Shown here piece after piece: positions 53,413 to 62,364 of a stretch of 64,000 nucleotides of DNA (position 1 is the stretch's first letter; the number at the start of each line of letters is the position of its first letter). The DNA lies in the NCBI RefSeq assembly GCF_020150455.1, contig NZ_CP083740.1, positions 1,178,001-1,242,000 of the forward strand. Direction: 5' to 3'. This DNA is from Bremerella sp. TYQ1 (lineage in GTDB: Bacteria > Planctomycetota > Planctomycetia > Pirellulales > Pirellulaceae). A model generated the notes under the pieces. It did no database searches. It was not told the DNA's origin and saw only the letters and a program-made list of their open reading frames with translations. A program made the translations under genes and the position numbers.

Positions 53413-55662
53413 ATGTTTCGCAACCGAATTGTCTGCTGGCTGATTCTTATTGCGTTTTGCGCGTTGATCCCTCCGGTTTACCATGGTGCGAAACTATCCT
53501 GGGAACGTCAGGCTAATCGTGTGGAAGATTGGTTGCCTCCGACGTTTGAAGAAACCCAGCAGCTAATTTGGTTTATCGAACGGTTCGGCAGCGACGAGCT
53601 CCTGATGATCAGCTGGAACGGCTGCACACTGGACAATCCGAACGTTGCAAAGTTGGCGGAGGAACTCAAACAGCCCACCGATTTTTATGGCCAAGAGAAA
53701 ACCTGGTTTCGTGAGGTCTTTACGGGTTCCCAGTCACTTGATTATCTGACCGAAGAACCGCTTGAACTTTCATCTACAGAAGCTCGGCAACGACTCGAAG
53801 GTTGGCTGGTCGGCAAAGACGGCGAAACGACCTGCCTGGTCGCATTGGTTTCCGATTCAGGAATTCAAAACCGCGCCGCCGCGGTTGACTACGTTTGGCG
53901 AACGGCGGAACGACTGCTTGATAAACCCAGAGCGGAAATCCGCATGGCTGGCCCCACCTACGATAGTGTGGCCATTGATGCGGCCAGTAAAAACTCGCTT
54001 CTGGAATTCAACATTTGGTCATGGCTGATTTGTATTGCGTTGCTTTACATCTGCCTTCGAAGCATTCGACTGGCTTGGTTTGTGTTTGTGGTTGCGTTCG
54101 TTAGCGAACACCTCAGTCTGGCGATCATGCATTACAGCTTTGCCCAGCTTGATAGCATTTTACTGCTGGTTGCCAATCTCACGTTCGTGCTTGGAATAGC
54201 CGGAGGTATTCACCTGGTTAACTACATTCGCGAGTCGATCACGGCCGACGAGGACATCGGTGCGTGTGTGAGCCGGGCTGTTTGGAAAGCACTTCTTCCG
54301 TGCACGTTGGCTGGCGGAACCACCGCACTGGGAATGTTTTCCCTAAGCATCAGCCAGCTTAGTCCAATTCGTGCATTCGGTTGGTTTGGAGCTCTCGGCA
54401 TTCTGGCCGGAGCGGTGTTGTTGTTGACGGTATTGCCCGCATGTATCACCGTGTTTCCTCCACGCAAGTGGCAGAGCGATACTCCTTCGGAATCAAAATT
54501 CCCCAGCCGTTTACTGGCAGCGTTCGTCGCCAAACAGCGGATTCCAATTCTGATCACCGCGCTAGGCGTGCTCGTCGCTGGTATCGGTGGTATGCGCTAT
54601 CTCGAAACGTCGATCGATATGCGCGACTTCTTCCAACCCAAAGCCAAGATCATTCAAGACTACAACTGGCTGGAAGAGCACATTGGTTATTTGGTGCCGA
54701 TGGAGATCGTTCTGAAATGGCCGCAACTTCCGGCCGATCAGCCTGCCCGCGAACAGTCGGAGGAACTTTTGAGACGGCTCCGAGTACTCGATCAGCTGAA
54801 CCTGAAACTGAAGAACATGGACGGCGTCGGAACGGCGATCAGTTCCTTAAATTTCCTACCTGATCTTCCTTCGGATCAAGTGCAAGGTTTTCGTCAAATC
54901 TCTCAACGACGTGCCACGCTGGCAATGCTTCTAGACCAACGAAGTCAGCTTCAACAAACGGGCTATTTGGTCGATGAAGATGATGCCGCTTTGTGGCGGC
55001 TGAGCCTGCGTGTGTCGGCTCAGCAAAAAATTGACTACGGAAATTTCCTCGATCAGGTCGCCTCCGAAACACAGTCGGTTCTTGATCAACAGGAACAGCC
55101 ACCCGAGGTGGTAATTTGCGGTGGACTTCCTCTCATTTATAAGGCTCAAAGTCAACTTCTCAGCGATCTGTTGACTAGCTACTCCACGGCGTTAGCCACC
55201 ATCACGTTAATCATGATTCTTCTTCAGCGTAGTATCCTTGGTGGTGTTTTGATCATGCTTCCTAACGTGTTGCCGACGGCTATCGTTTTCGGTGCCCTTG
55301 GAGCTCTTGGGCGGGAAATTGAAATTGGCGGCGTGCTGACCGCCAGTGCTGCCCTGGGAATTGCGGTCGACGACTCGATGCATTTTCTGTCGAACTTCCG
55401 CACTCAAATGGCGAAACACAACGATGTATCGCTGGCACTTGAGAAAACCTTTCAGACGTGTGGTGTCGCGATGATTCAGACAACGCTCGTTTGTACGCTG
55501 GGGCTACTCGTCTTCGCGCTCAGCCAGTTTGTTCCGATCGCTCGATTCGCATGGCTGATGTTCATGCTCCTTTCGACAGCACTTCTGTGTGATTTGATTT
55601 TGCTTCCCGCGATTTTGGCTTTTACCAAACCAGGAGCAAAGCCAGACTTGGACGAAACGTAA
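53413..55662 (+). CDS. MMPL/RND-superfamily lipid exporter
   Basis: 749 residues with the duplicated RND/MMPL plan: one N-terminal helix, a periplasmic domain of ~180 residues, about five helices (SLLEFNIWSWLICIALLYIC onward), a second start helix near 375-395, a second periplasmic domain and five C-terminal helices. The fourth-helix acidic residue region GIAVDDSMHFLSNF (about 650) matches the proton relay of MmpL/HpnN-like transporters. It would export the finished lipid. Last gene of the operon, 54 bp after the acyltransferase. The start ATG precedes the first helix directly. Confidence 0.92.
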   Translation: MFRNRIVCWLILIAFCALIPPVYHGAKLSWERQANRVEDWLPPTFEETQQLIWFIERFGSDELLMISWNGCTLDNPNVAKLAEELKQPTDFYGQEKTWFREVFTGSQSLDYLTEEPLELSSTEARQRLEGWLVGKDGETTCLVALVSDSGIQNRAAAVDYVWRTAERLLDKPRAEIRMAGPTYDSVAIDAASKNSLLEFNIWSWLICIALLYICLRSIRLAWFVFVVAFVSEHLSLAIMHYSFAQLDSILLLVANLTFVLGIAGGIHLVNYIRESITADEDIGACVSRAVWKALLPCTLAGGTTALGMFSLSISQLSPIRAFGWFGALGILAGAVLLLTVLPACITVFPPRKWQSDTPSESKFPSRLLAAFVAKQRIPILITALGVLVAGIGGMRYLETSIDMRDFFQPKAKIIQDYNWLEEHIGYLVPMEIVLKWPQLPADQPAREQSEELLRRLRVLDQLNLKLKNMDGVGTAISSLNFLPDLPSDQVQGFRQISQRRATLAMLLDQRSQLQQTGYLVDEDDAALWRLSLRVSAQQKIDYGNFLDQVASETQSVLDQQEQPPEVVICGGLPLIYKAQSQLLSDLLTSYSTALATITLIMILLQRSILGGVLIMLPNVLPTAIVFGALGALGREIEIGGVLTASAALGIAVDDSMHFLSNFRTQMAKHNDVSLALEKTFQTCGVAMIQTTLVCTLGLLVFALSQFVPIARFAWLMFMLLSTALLCDLILLPAILAFTKPGAKPDLDET

Positions 55663-55730
55663 TCTATTGGCCGAAACCTGCCGAGGTGGATAGAATTTCT
55701 AAATACTTCTACCCACCCCCGGAGGTTCCT

Positions 55731-56540
55731 ATGTCCGACTCTATTACGACGCTAATCGATCACCTTTGGGACACGTATCGCCGGATTAACCCTCAGGCGG
55801 ATCGCATTCACCAGTTGCTTTCGCAGCGGGGGGAAACGATCGTTAACGACCACATCGCGTTCCGCACGTTTCAGGATGCTCGGATCGGCATCGATCGGCT
55901 TGCGGAACCCTTTCTTGCCGCGGGGTACGTCGAAGGGGGTGAGTACCATTTCGAGGCGAAGAAGCTATACGCGAAGCATTTTCAGCATGCCGAACCCACG
56001 TTGCCGAAAATCTTTATCAGTGAACTCCTTCTCGATCAGTTCCCCAAAGACTTTCGGGCGATCACCGACCGCATGCTCGGACAACTGCCGGAGGCCGACT
56101 CGCTGCCGTCGCCCCTTTGTGGTGCAGGGCGGTTGTGGAGCGTTTCCTACGACGACTATGAAACGTTGGCTCGGGAAAGCGAGTACGCCGCTTGGATGTC
56201 GGCTCACGGCTTCTGCGCGAATCACTTCACCGTGCTTGTGAACCAACTGAAAACGCTCGACTCGCTCGAAGACTTGAAAGAACTCCTTATCTCAGAAGGG
56301 TTTGCGATGAATCAGGAAGGGGGCCTCATCAAGGGGTCCGCCGATGTCTATCTCGAGCAGTCCTCGACGCTGGCCTCCGTGGTCGATGTCAATTTCACCG
56401 ACGACGTCCATCAAGTGCCAGGCTGCTACTACGAGTTTGCTCGCCGCTACCCACTCCCCAATGGATCGCTCTTCGAAGGTTTTGTGGCGAAGAGTGCCGA
56501 TAAGATCTTCGAGAGTACCGATCAGAAGCTGCAGCAGTAG
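55731..56540 (+). CDS. DUF1338 protein, 2-oxoadipate dioxygenase/decarboxylase-like (HglS/YdcJ family)
   Basis: 269 residues from the ATG at 55731, with GGAGG five bases upstream; the frame extends further but without similarity. DUF1338 marks are VNDHIAFRTF (first metal-ligand His), the HFEAKKLYAKHF block and the late FTDDVHQVPGCYYEFARRYP. Characterised members convert 2-oxoadipate to D-2-hydroxyglutarate with iron in lysine breakdown. It stands next to glutamate and arginine catabolic genes, which fits. It is shorter than the ~450-residue HglS enzymes, so substrate identity is open. Confidence 0.87.
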   Translation: MSDSITTLIDHLWDTYRRINPQADRIHQLLSQRGETIVNDHIAFRTFQDARIGIDRLAEPFLAAGYVEGGEYHFEAKKLYAKHFQHAEPTLPKIFISELLLDQFPKDFRAITDRMLGQLPEADSLPSPLCGAGRLWSVSYDDYETLARESEYAAWMSAHGFCANHFTVLVNQLKTLDSLEDLKELLISEGFAMNQEGGLIKGSADVYLEQSSTLASVVDVNFTDDVHQVPGCYYEFARRYPLPNGSLFEGFVAKSADKIFESTDQKLQQ

Positions 56541-56855
56541 GTGACTCCTGCGGTGGGCATACTTTTCACCTATTATCTACTATTTTGTGTACACGTGTCC
56601 ACATTTTGTTGAGAAGGTGCGTTTTTCCCGAGAGTTACGCGGCGCGAGGTTGCACGCATTGCGCAGCGGAAGAAGTCTGCCCTTATCGCGAAGCGTTTGT
56701 CCATGAAAAAACGGTCGCATAAACCGACCGTGCTTGGCGAATACTTACAAAGACTTGCCCAATATTTGTTGTACACTTGGACAATACTTCGTTACAATGG
56801 CGCTATTGCGGCGCAGCCAAGGCGGCGCCGATCATTAACGACATACGGATCGCCC
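56541..56855. other. 315-bp convergent intergenic region
   Basis: Lies between the stops of the DUF1338 gene and the response-regulator/GDH gene. It holds the minus-strand terminator at 56706-56731 and a GC-rich hairpin-like stretch around 56800-56830. Frames seen here show no coding character. Confidence 0.5.
56706..56731 (-). terminator. Rho-independent terminator of the REC-GDH gene
   Basis: On the minus strand ACGGTCG and CGACCGT form a perfect 7-bp stem with a 7-base loop, followed by TTTTTT. It is about 125 bp past the stop of the response-regulator/GDH gene and in the right orientation to end its mRNA. Confidence 0.65.
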
Positions 56856-58499
56856 TTAAGGAAACAGTCCTCGCTTCAGTTTCGCTTCGGCAACGCGTTC
56901 GATTCCTTCAATCAGTGCCGCAGTTCGGAAGTCGAGATTTTGTTTCTCGCTTCGGCCCAGGGTTCTCTGGAACGCGTCGACCAAAATCTTCTTCAAGCGC
57001 GAATTGATCTCGTCCAGCGTCCACATATAGTTCTGTGTTCCCTGGACCCATTCGAAGTAGGAAACTGTCACACCGCCTGCATTTCCTAGAACATCTGGTA
57101 CCACGAAAATACCACGTTCCTTGAGCACCTCGTCCGCTTCCAGGGTGGTTGGACCGTTGGCTCCTTCGGCAACCATCTTGCACTGCAGCTTTTCAACGTT
57201 CTCTTCGGTAATCTGATTCTGCAGGGCACAGGGGGCCAAGATATCGCACTTCAGTTCCAACAGCTCCTGATTGCTCACTTCTTCAGCGTGTGGATACCCC
57301 TTCAGTACGCGGTTGTCTTCGACGTACTGCAGCAAGTCGGTTACCGAAAGTCCCTTGGGGTTATAAAGCCCTGTCGAGACATCGCTCACACCGATCACTT
57401 TCGTGCCGAGCTCTTCCAGTAGCCGAGCCGTATTGCTACCAACGTTACCGAAACCTTGCACGACGGCCGTGGCTCCGTTCATGGAGAGTCCCATCACTTT
57501 GGCAGCCTCTTCAATCACGTAAACCAGTCCGCGTCCGGTCGCTTCACGGCGACCCAGCGAGCCACCAAGGGCGACTGGTTTGCCGGTCACGATCGTTGGT
57601 ACCGAGTAGCCCATCTGCTGGCTGTAAGTGTCCATCAGCCAGGCCATGACTTGCTCGTTGGTTCCCATGTCCGGAGCCGGAATGTCCTTGTCAGGACCGA
57701 TCATTTCGATCACTTCCATCGTGTACCGGCGCGTCAGTCGCTGCAATTCATGCGGCGTCAAGTCGGTCGGGTCGATGCGAACGCCCCCTTTGGCTCCACC
57801 AAACGGTAAACGCATCAAAGCACATTTCCAGCTCATCCACATCGCCAGCGCAGACACTTCGCCGAGACCGACATCTTCGTGATAGCGAATCCCACCCTTG
57901 GTCGGCCCCATCGTCAAGAGATGCTGTACGCGATAACCAAACACGGTTTCGACATGCTTGTACGAGTCTTTCCGAAACGGCAACGTCACCACCAGCGTTC
58001 GTTGCGGGAAGAGGAGCCGCTCGCGGAGGTTCTCGTCAAGGCTCATAATTTGAGCCGCTTTTAAGAACTGCTGCTGAGCCAGGTGCAGCATGGGCGAATT
58101 GAATTCCTGCTGCTCGGCATGCGAGCGTTTGACTGCCAAGCGAAGCGACCGGGCCAAGCGATAGCCGTCGATCTTCCCTTTCAGCAAATAGTCCTGGGCA
58201 CCTGCTTCGACCGCTTTGGGGGCCAGCGTCATGTCGTCGTTGCCGGTCAGCACGACAATCGGAATCATTCCGGCGGCGGAATGCATCCGCTGGAACGTCT
58301 CTAGTCCTTCGCTATCAGGAAGCGTCAAGTCCAACAGCACGACGCTCGGACGATTCTGCCGCACATAGTTCAGGCCTGATTCCAAATTATCGACCACGGT
58401 AATGGTAAACCGCGTATCGCGAACTTCGGCAAGCAGGTCTTCAATCAGTTTTGCCTGAAGCGGGTTATCCTCGACCACGAGGACGCGAATTTCCGACAT
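56856..58499 (-). CDS. Response regulator receiver fused to Glu/Leu/Phe/Val dehydrogenase
   Basis: 547 residues from the ATG at 58499 (AGGA about nine bases upstream). Residues 1-~125 are a CheY-like receiver with every key residue: E10-D11, phospho-acceptor D57 (VVLLDLTLPD), T85 and K107. Residues ~140-547 are a full glutamate dehydrogenase family enzyme: KGGIRYHEDVGLGEVSALA, catalytic Lys in PFGGAKGGVRID, PAPDMGTNEQVM, and the NAD-binding turn QGFGNVGSNTA. Glutamate deamination to 2-oxoglutarate would end the AST pathway encoded divergently. A phosphorylation-controlled GDH is implied. The frame is continuous, so this is not an assembly artefact of two separate frames. Which amino acid is the substrate is not certain. 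Confidence 0.94.
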   Translation of the reverse strand: MSEIRVLVVEDNPLQAKLIEDLLAEVRDTRFTITVVDNLESGLNYVRQNRPSVVLLDLTLPDSEGLETFQRMHSAAGMIPIVVLTGNDDMTLAPKAVEAGAQDYLLKGKIDGYRLARSLRLAVKRSHAEQQEFNSPMLHLAQQQFLKAAQIMSLDENLRERLLFPQRTLVVTLPFRKDSYKHVETVFGYRVQHLLTMGPTKGGIRYHEDVGLGEVSALAMWMSWKCALMRLPFGGAKGGVRIDPTDLTPHELQRLTRRYTMEVIEMIGPDKDIPAPDMGTNEQVMAWLMDTYSQQMGYSVPTIVTGKPVALGGSLGRREATGRGLVYVIEEAAKVMGLSMNGATAVVQGFGNVGSNTARLLEELGTKVIGVSDVSTGLYNPKGLSVTDLLQYVEDNRVLKGYPHAEEVSNQELLELKCDILAPCALQNQITEENVEKLQCKMVAEGANGPTTLEADEVLKERGIFVVPDVLGNAGGVTVSYFEWVQGTQNYMWTLDEINSRLKKILVDAFQRTLGRSEKQNLDFRTAALIEGIERVAEAKLKRGLFP

Positions 58500-58631
58500 G
58501 GCTGGTTCCTGTCGAGAGCATGACAAACGGGTGCGGTGGACGAAATTCGGATCACGTCCGCAAGCATTCTATGCCGTACAATACGTTGGGGCGCATAAAA
58601 TCTCTATGAAACTCTTTTCGGCAGGATGGGC

Positions 58632-59852
58632 ATGGCACTGGAATCCGATGTTCAAACGATCTTGGCCGGTATCGAGTCGCAGCAAGACGCGATGCTGTAC
58701 CAACTAGTCCTATGGTCTGCTATCAACACTGGCACTTCCAACTTGGAAGGTTTGCGGCACCTGAGTGACCTGGTTTTGAGCGAATTGGAATCGATCGCCG
58801 ATCACGCGGAAGCGGTTTCCGTCGATCCGCAAACCGTTGTCGATGCTCACGGCGACATTAAGGAGCGAATTCTCGGCGATGTGCTTGTCGCCACTTGTCG
58901 CACCGACGCCCCGCATCAGGCCATTCTGTCCATTCACATGGACACCGTTTATCCAGCCGACTCACCATTTCAGAAGGTCAAACACGACGGCGACATCCTT
59001 CGCGGCCCTGGCGTTGCCGATGCCAAAGGAGGTTTGCTGGTTCTGTTGGGGGCGTTGAAAGCATTCGAAGCGTACGTCCAAGAAAGTGGAAATTCGCTGC
59101 TAGGTTGGAAGGTGATTTTGAACTGCGACGAAGAGATCGGCTCGCCCGGCTCGAAGGACATTTTCAGTCAGCACAGCGAAGGAGTCGACTTCGGATTGTT
59201 GTTCGAGCCTTGCCTGCCGGATGGCAACTTGATTGGCCAGAGGAAGGGGTCTGGCAATTTCGAGGTGGTTGTCCGGGGACAAGCGGCCCACGCCGGTCGT
59301 GAATTCGAGAAGGGTCGCAACGCCATTGTTGCCGCGGCCCATGTCGCGCAGAAGCTTCATGCGTTGAACCATCGCTGGCCCGAGACCACCATCAACGTGG
59401 CCAAGATCGACGGCGGCGGACCAACGAATGTGGTCCCCGATACGGCGGTCGTGCGGATGAATATTCGATACCCTTCCCAAGATATTGAAGCTCCCTTTCA
59501 AGCGGCGCTCGATCGGATTGTGGAGGAGCACCAGGAAGGGATTACGCTGATTCGCCACGGCGGCTTTTTCGCTCCGCCGAAACCAATGACCGAAGCCTAC
59601 CAGCAGTTGCTGGAAACGATACAGCAAAATGGCAGGACACTTGGGCTCGACTTGGCCTGGCAATCGACCGGAGGCGTTTGTGATGGCAACCGTTTGGCGG
59701 CGCTCGGCGTACCGAATGTCGACACCATGGGGGTCCGCGGCGGGAACATTCATTCGCCGCAAGAGTACATGCACGTCGACAGTTTGGTCGAACGAACCAA
59801 ACTGACGTTTCTCACTCTAGTAAGTCAGGCCGAAAGATTTCGCCAAGCCTGA
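58632..59852 (+). CDS. M20 family hydrolase, CPG2-like; probable N-succinylglutamate desuccinylase
   Basis: 406 residues from the ATG at 58632, which places AGGA five bases upstream; an ATG at 58626 is the alternative. Di-zinc ligands and catalytic residues are in place: H and D in IHMDTVYPAD, GPGVADAKGG, the glutamate pair in NCDEEIGSPGS, and the last His in NIHSPQEYM; the dimerisation insert has QAAHAGREFEKGRNAIV. Closest in character to carboxypeptidase G2, which removes glutamate from N-acyl compounds. As first gene of the AST operon, where no AstE (M14 family) is seen in this window, it is a good candidate for the last step, N-succinylglutamate to succinate and glutamate. That step is inference. 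Confidence 0.9.
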   Translation: MALESDVQTILAGIESQQDAMLYQLVLWSAINTGTSNLEGLRHLSDLVLSELESIADHAEAVSVDPQTVVDAHGDIKERILGDVLVATCRTDAPHQAILSIHMDTVYPADSPFQKVKHDGDILRGPGVADAKGGLLVLLGALKAFEAYVQESGNSLLGWKVILNCDEEIGSPGSKDIFSQHSEGVDFGLLFEPCLPDGNLIGQRKGSGNFEVVVRGQAAHAGREFEKGRNAIVAAAHVAQKLHALNHRWPETTINVAKIDGGGPTNVVPDTAVVRMNIRYPSQDIEAPFQAALDRIVEEHQEGITLIRHGGFFAPPKPMTEAYQQLLETIQQNGRTLGLDLAWQSTGGVCDGNRLAALGVPNVDTMGVRGGNIHSPQEYMHVDSLVERTKLTFLTLVSQAERFRQA

Positions 59853-59891
59853 ATTTCCCCGGCATGGTAGAATGGAATGACACCACCATCA

Positions 59892-59900
59892 GCGAAGGAG
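59892..59900 (+). promoter_or_regulatory. Ribosome binding site GCGAAGGAG before the aminotransferase
   Basis: GCGAAGGAG six bases before GTG 59907, fixing that start over an upstream in-frame ATG at 59877. The same nine bases recur before astA and astD. Confidence 0.65.
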
Positions 59901-59906
59901 GCACCT

Positions 59907-61304
59907 GTGGATTCCAACTCACTTGTGGCAAAGCAGCTATTAGCCGATCCTCGTGTCGCGGAGGCGACGAAACTTCTTAAAGCCGCGCTCGCCGAACATC
60001 GCCAGAACATCCAACCGCGCGGTCCCATTGCTGAATTAGCAGAGTCGTTTCAGGCATCGCTTGACGAATTCGCCGATTTGCGCGGTAACTCGCTCTTCTT
60101 TCCTTACCTGGGAAGTGGTGCAGGCCAAAGTGCGTTGGTCGAACTGGCCGACGGCAGCGTCAAGTACGACTTGATCACCGGGATCGGCGTGCATGCGATG
60201 GGGCATGCCAATACGGAAATGATCGGCGAGTTGATTCCGGCCGCATTGGCCGACACCGTGATGCAGGGAAACTTGCAGCAGAACACCGAATCGCTGGAGC
60301 TGAGTCGCGATTTGGTTTCGCTTGCCAATCGGAACGGGGCCGAGCTGGACCACTGCTTTCTTTCCAGCAGTGGTGCGATGGCGAATGAAAACGCGCTGAA
60401 GATTTTGTTTCAATATCGCCCAGGCTCCAGCCGCATTCTGGCGTTTGAAAATGCGTTCGCAGGACGCACGCACTTAACGGCTCAGGTAACCGACCGCCCG
60501 AAGAACCGTGTCGGTCAACCGTTGACGGTCCCTGTCGATTACATTCCGTTCTTCGATGCGAAGCAGCCGGAGGAGAGCACCGCCCGTTCGCTGGAAACGG
60601 TTGAACGTTATTTGCAGCGCTATCCCGACGCCCACTGCGGATTCATCATGGAATTGGTCCAAGGGGAAGGGGGTTACTACACCGCGCCGGAAGAATACTT
60701 TGTCGCGCTGTGTGACTTGCTGCGAGAGCATCATGTTCCAATCTTCTTTGACGAGATTCAAACGTTCGGGCGAACCGACGCTCCGTTTGCGTTTCAAATG
60801 CTGAATCTGGACAAGTACGCCGACATTGTCAGCATCGGCAAGATGACGCAGATCTGCGCGACACTATTTCGGCGAGAGCTAAATCCGCAGCCTGGCTTGT
60901 TGAGTCAAACGTTTACGTCGTCGACAACCGCCATCGTTGCGGCGCGGTGGATTTTGCAGCAACTCACCGAAGGTAACTTCTACGGGCCCGAGGGTCGGAT
61001 CGCCGAGATCCATCGCCGCTTCGTGGCTCGCTTCGAGGCGATCCACAAACAGGCCCCCGACAAACTTTCCGGCCCTTGGGGAACGGGAGCCATGATCGCC
61101 TTCACGCCGCTGGATGGTTCGGCGGCCGCCGCGAAGAAAGTGCTACACGCGCTGTACGATGCCGGAGTGATGGCGTTCGTCGCGGGAGCTGGCCCCGCGC
61201 GGATACGTTTCCTGCCGCCGTTTCTTTCGTTAACCAACGAAGAGATCGACGCGGCGTGCGACATCTTGGAATCGGTAATGCTTGCTGTAACGCTCGACGA
61301 CTGA
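59907..61304 (+). CDS. Class III aminotransferase, probable succinylornithine transaminase
   Basis: 465 residues from the GTG at 59907. PLP-enzyme class III marks: LSSSGAMANENALKI, the Asp motif IFFDEIQTFGRTDAPF and the PLP lysine in IVSIGKMTQ. Sequence in the substrate part differs from common AstC/ArgD proteins, so it is a distant member that by operon position (after the M20 hydrolase, before astA and astD) should convert N-succinylornithine and 2-oxoglutarate to N-succinylglutamate semialdehyde and glutamate. Lysine or another omega-amino acid is a possible alternative substrate. Confidence 0.9.
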   Translation: MDSNSLVAKQLLADPRVAEATKLLKAALAEHRQNIQPRGPIAELAESFQASLDEFADLRGNSLFFPYLGSGAGQSALVELADGSVKYDLITGIGVHAMGHANTEMIGELIPAALADTVMQGNLQQNTESLELSRDLVSLANRNGAELDHCFLSSSGAMANENALKILFQYRPGSSRILAFENAFAGRTHLTAQVTDRPKNRVGQPLTVPVDYIPFFDAKQPEESTARSLETVERYLQRYPDAHCGFIMELVQGEGGYYTAPEEYFVALCDLLREHHVPIFFDEIQTFGRTDAPFAFQMLNLDKYADIVSIGKMTQICATLFRRELNPQPGLLSQTFTSSTTAIVAARWILQQLTEGNFYGPEGRIAEIHRRFVARFEAIHKQAPDKLSGPWGTGAMIAFTPLDGSAAAAKKVLHALYDAGVMAFVAGAGPARIRFLPPFLSLTNEEIDAACDILESVMLAVTLDD

Positions 61305-61318
61305 CAACCCTGGAAATA

Positions 61319-61327
61319 GCGAAGGAG
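61319..61327 (+). promoter_or_regulatory. Ribosome binding site GCGAAGGAG before astA
   Basis: Second copy of the nine-base ribosome site, five bases before the astA ATG. Confidence 0.6.
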
Positions 61328-61332
61328 TCGTT

Positions 61333-62358
61333 ATGCTGATTCGACCGGTGGAAGAACGCGACCTCGATCAACTGCACGACCTGGCCCAGCTCACGCAGTA
61401 TGGCCTGACGACGTTGCCGAAAGATCGAGCCGTATTCGAGAAACGGGTCCGCCAAAGCTTGCGGGCTTTTGAAGACTTAAACGATGCCGATCCGCAGGGA
61501 CAGCTGTACTTGTTCGTGATGGAAGATACATCGCTGAGCAAAGTGGTCGGTACGTGCGGGATCGTTTCCAAAGTGGGCGGGTTCAAACCGTTCTATGCGT
61601 TCCGACTCGAAACCGAAGTGCAGCAGTCGAAGATTCTCGGCAGCGAACATACGCATCGCGTGCTGCACTTGATGAAGAACCACGACGGCCCGACCGAGAT
61701 CGGCAGCTTGTTTCTACACCCCGACTTTCGCGGCGGAGGCAATGGACGCGTGCTGTCGTTGTCTAGGTTTTTGTTTCTTGCCGAGTACCCGAAACTGTTC
61801 GAGGAAGAAGTGATCGCCGAAATGCGGGGCGTTGTCGACGAGCAAGGGCACAGCCCTTTTTGGGCAGCGTTAGGGGTTCATTTCTTCGGCATCGACTTCC
61901 CCAACGCCGACATGCTAAGCCTGATCAACAAGGACTTCATCGAAGAGCTGATCCCGCGGCATCCGGTTTACCTCGATCTGCTTTCGCAAGATGCCCAGGA
62001 CTCGGTGGCCAACGTCCACCCTAACACTGTGCCAGCTCGGCGGTTGCTGGAAAGCGAAGGCTTTCAGTACGACAACCTGGTCGACATCTTCGAGGCTGGT
62101 CCGGTGCTGCATTGTCAGCGAACCGAAATCCGCGCCGCCAAACAAAGCGAAGTCGTCCCGATTGCCCGCATTGAAGAAACCCTGGACGAAGACAGCATCG
62201 TCGCGATTGTCTCAACGCGCGAGCCCTCCTTTCGAGCCAGCGGTGGAAGAGTGCGAGCTACGCCTGACGGCCTGGTGATCGAAGCCGCACTGGCCGCTGA
62301 CCTCGCCGCGAAGCCAGGACAGTCAGTCCGCTTCGCCCCGCTTAAACCTCAAGGATAA
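61333..62358 (+). CDS. astA: Arginine N-succinyltransferase
   Basis: 341 residues, the usual AstA length, with the family blocks IRPVEERDLDQL, AQLTQYGLTTLP, GSLFLHPDFRGGGNGRVLSL (acyl-CoA binding), EMRGVVDEQGHSPFW and NVHPNTVPARRLLESEGF. Catalyses succinyl-CoA plus L-arginine to N2-succinylarginine, the first step of the AST pathway. Followed 22 bp later by astD. The reading of the family is firm. Confidence 0.95.
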   Translation: MLIRPVEERDLDQLHDLAQLTQYGLTTLPKDRAVFEKRVRQSLRAFEDLNDADPQGQLYLFVMEDTSLSKVVGTCGIVSKVGGFKPFYAFRLETEVQQSKILGSEHTHRVLHLMKNHDGPTEIGSLFLHPDFRGGGNGRVLSLSRFLFLAEYPKLFEEEVIAEMRGVVDEQGHSPFWAALGVHFFGIDFPNADMLSLINKDFIEELIPRHPVYLDLLSQDAQDSVANVHPNTVPARRLLESEGFQYDNLVDIFEAGPVLHCQRTEIRAAKQSEVVPIARIEETLDEDSIVAIVSTREPSFRASGGRVRATPDGLVIEAALAADLAAKPGQSVRFAPLKPQG

Positions 62359-62364
62359 CCCTTC

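Noticed and set aside
30248..55662. Classical omega-3 PUFA synthase (pfaABCD) or ladderane cluster
   Set aside because: No PfaD-type reductase, no FabA-like DH pair, ACPs lie with KS in a separate protein, and a C45 domain and acyltransferase/exporter are present; no ladderane-type genes seen.
56767..56797. TTGTAC-18 bp-TACAAT resembling a plus-strand promoter
   Set aside because: It would only transcribe antisense to the REC-GDH gene; spacing and -35 box are weak.
56697..57089. 130-codon plus-strand frame beginning MSMKKRSHKP in the convergent region
   Set aside because: Contains the terminator hairpin of the opposite gene and runs antisense into GDH; composition not protein-like after the first residues.
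56856..58499. REC-GDH as an artefact of two fused frames by sequencing error
   Set aside because: Both domains lie in one continuous frame with a coherent linker and a good ribosome site only before the receiver.
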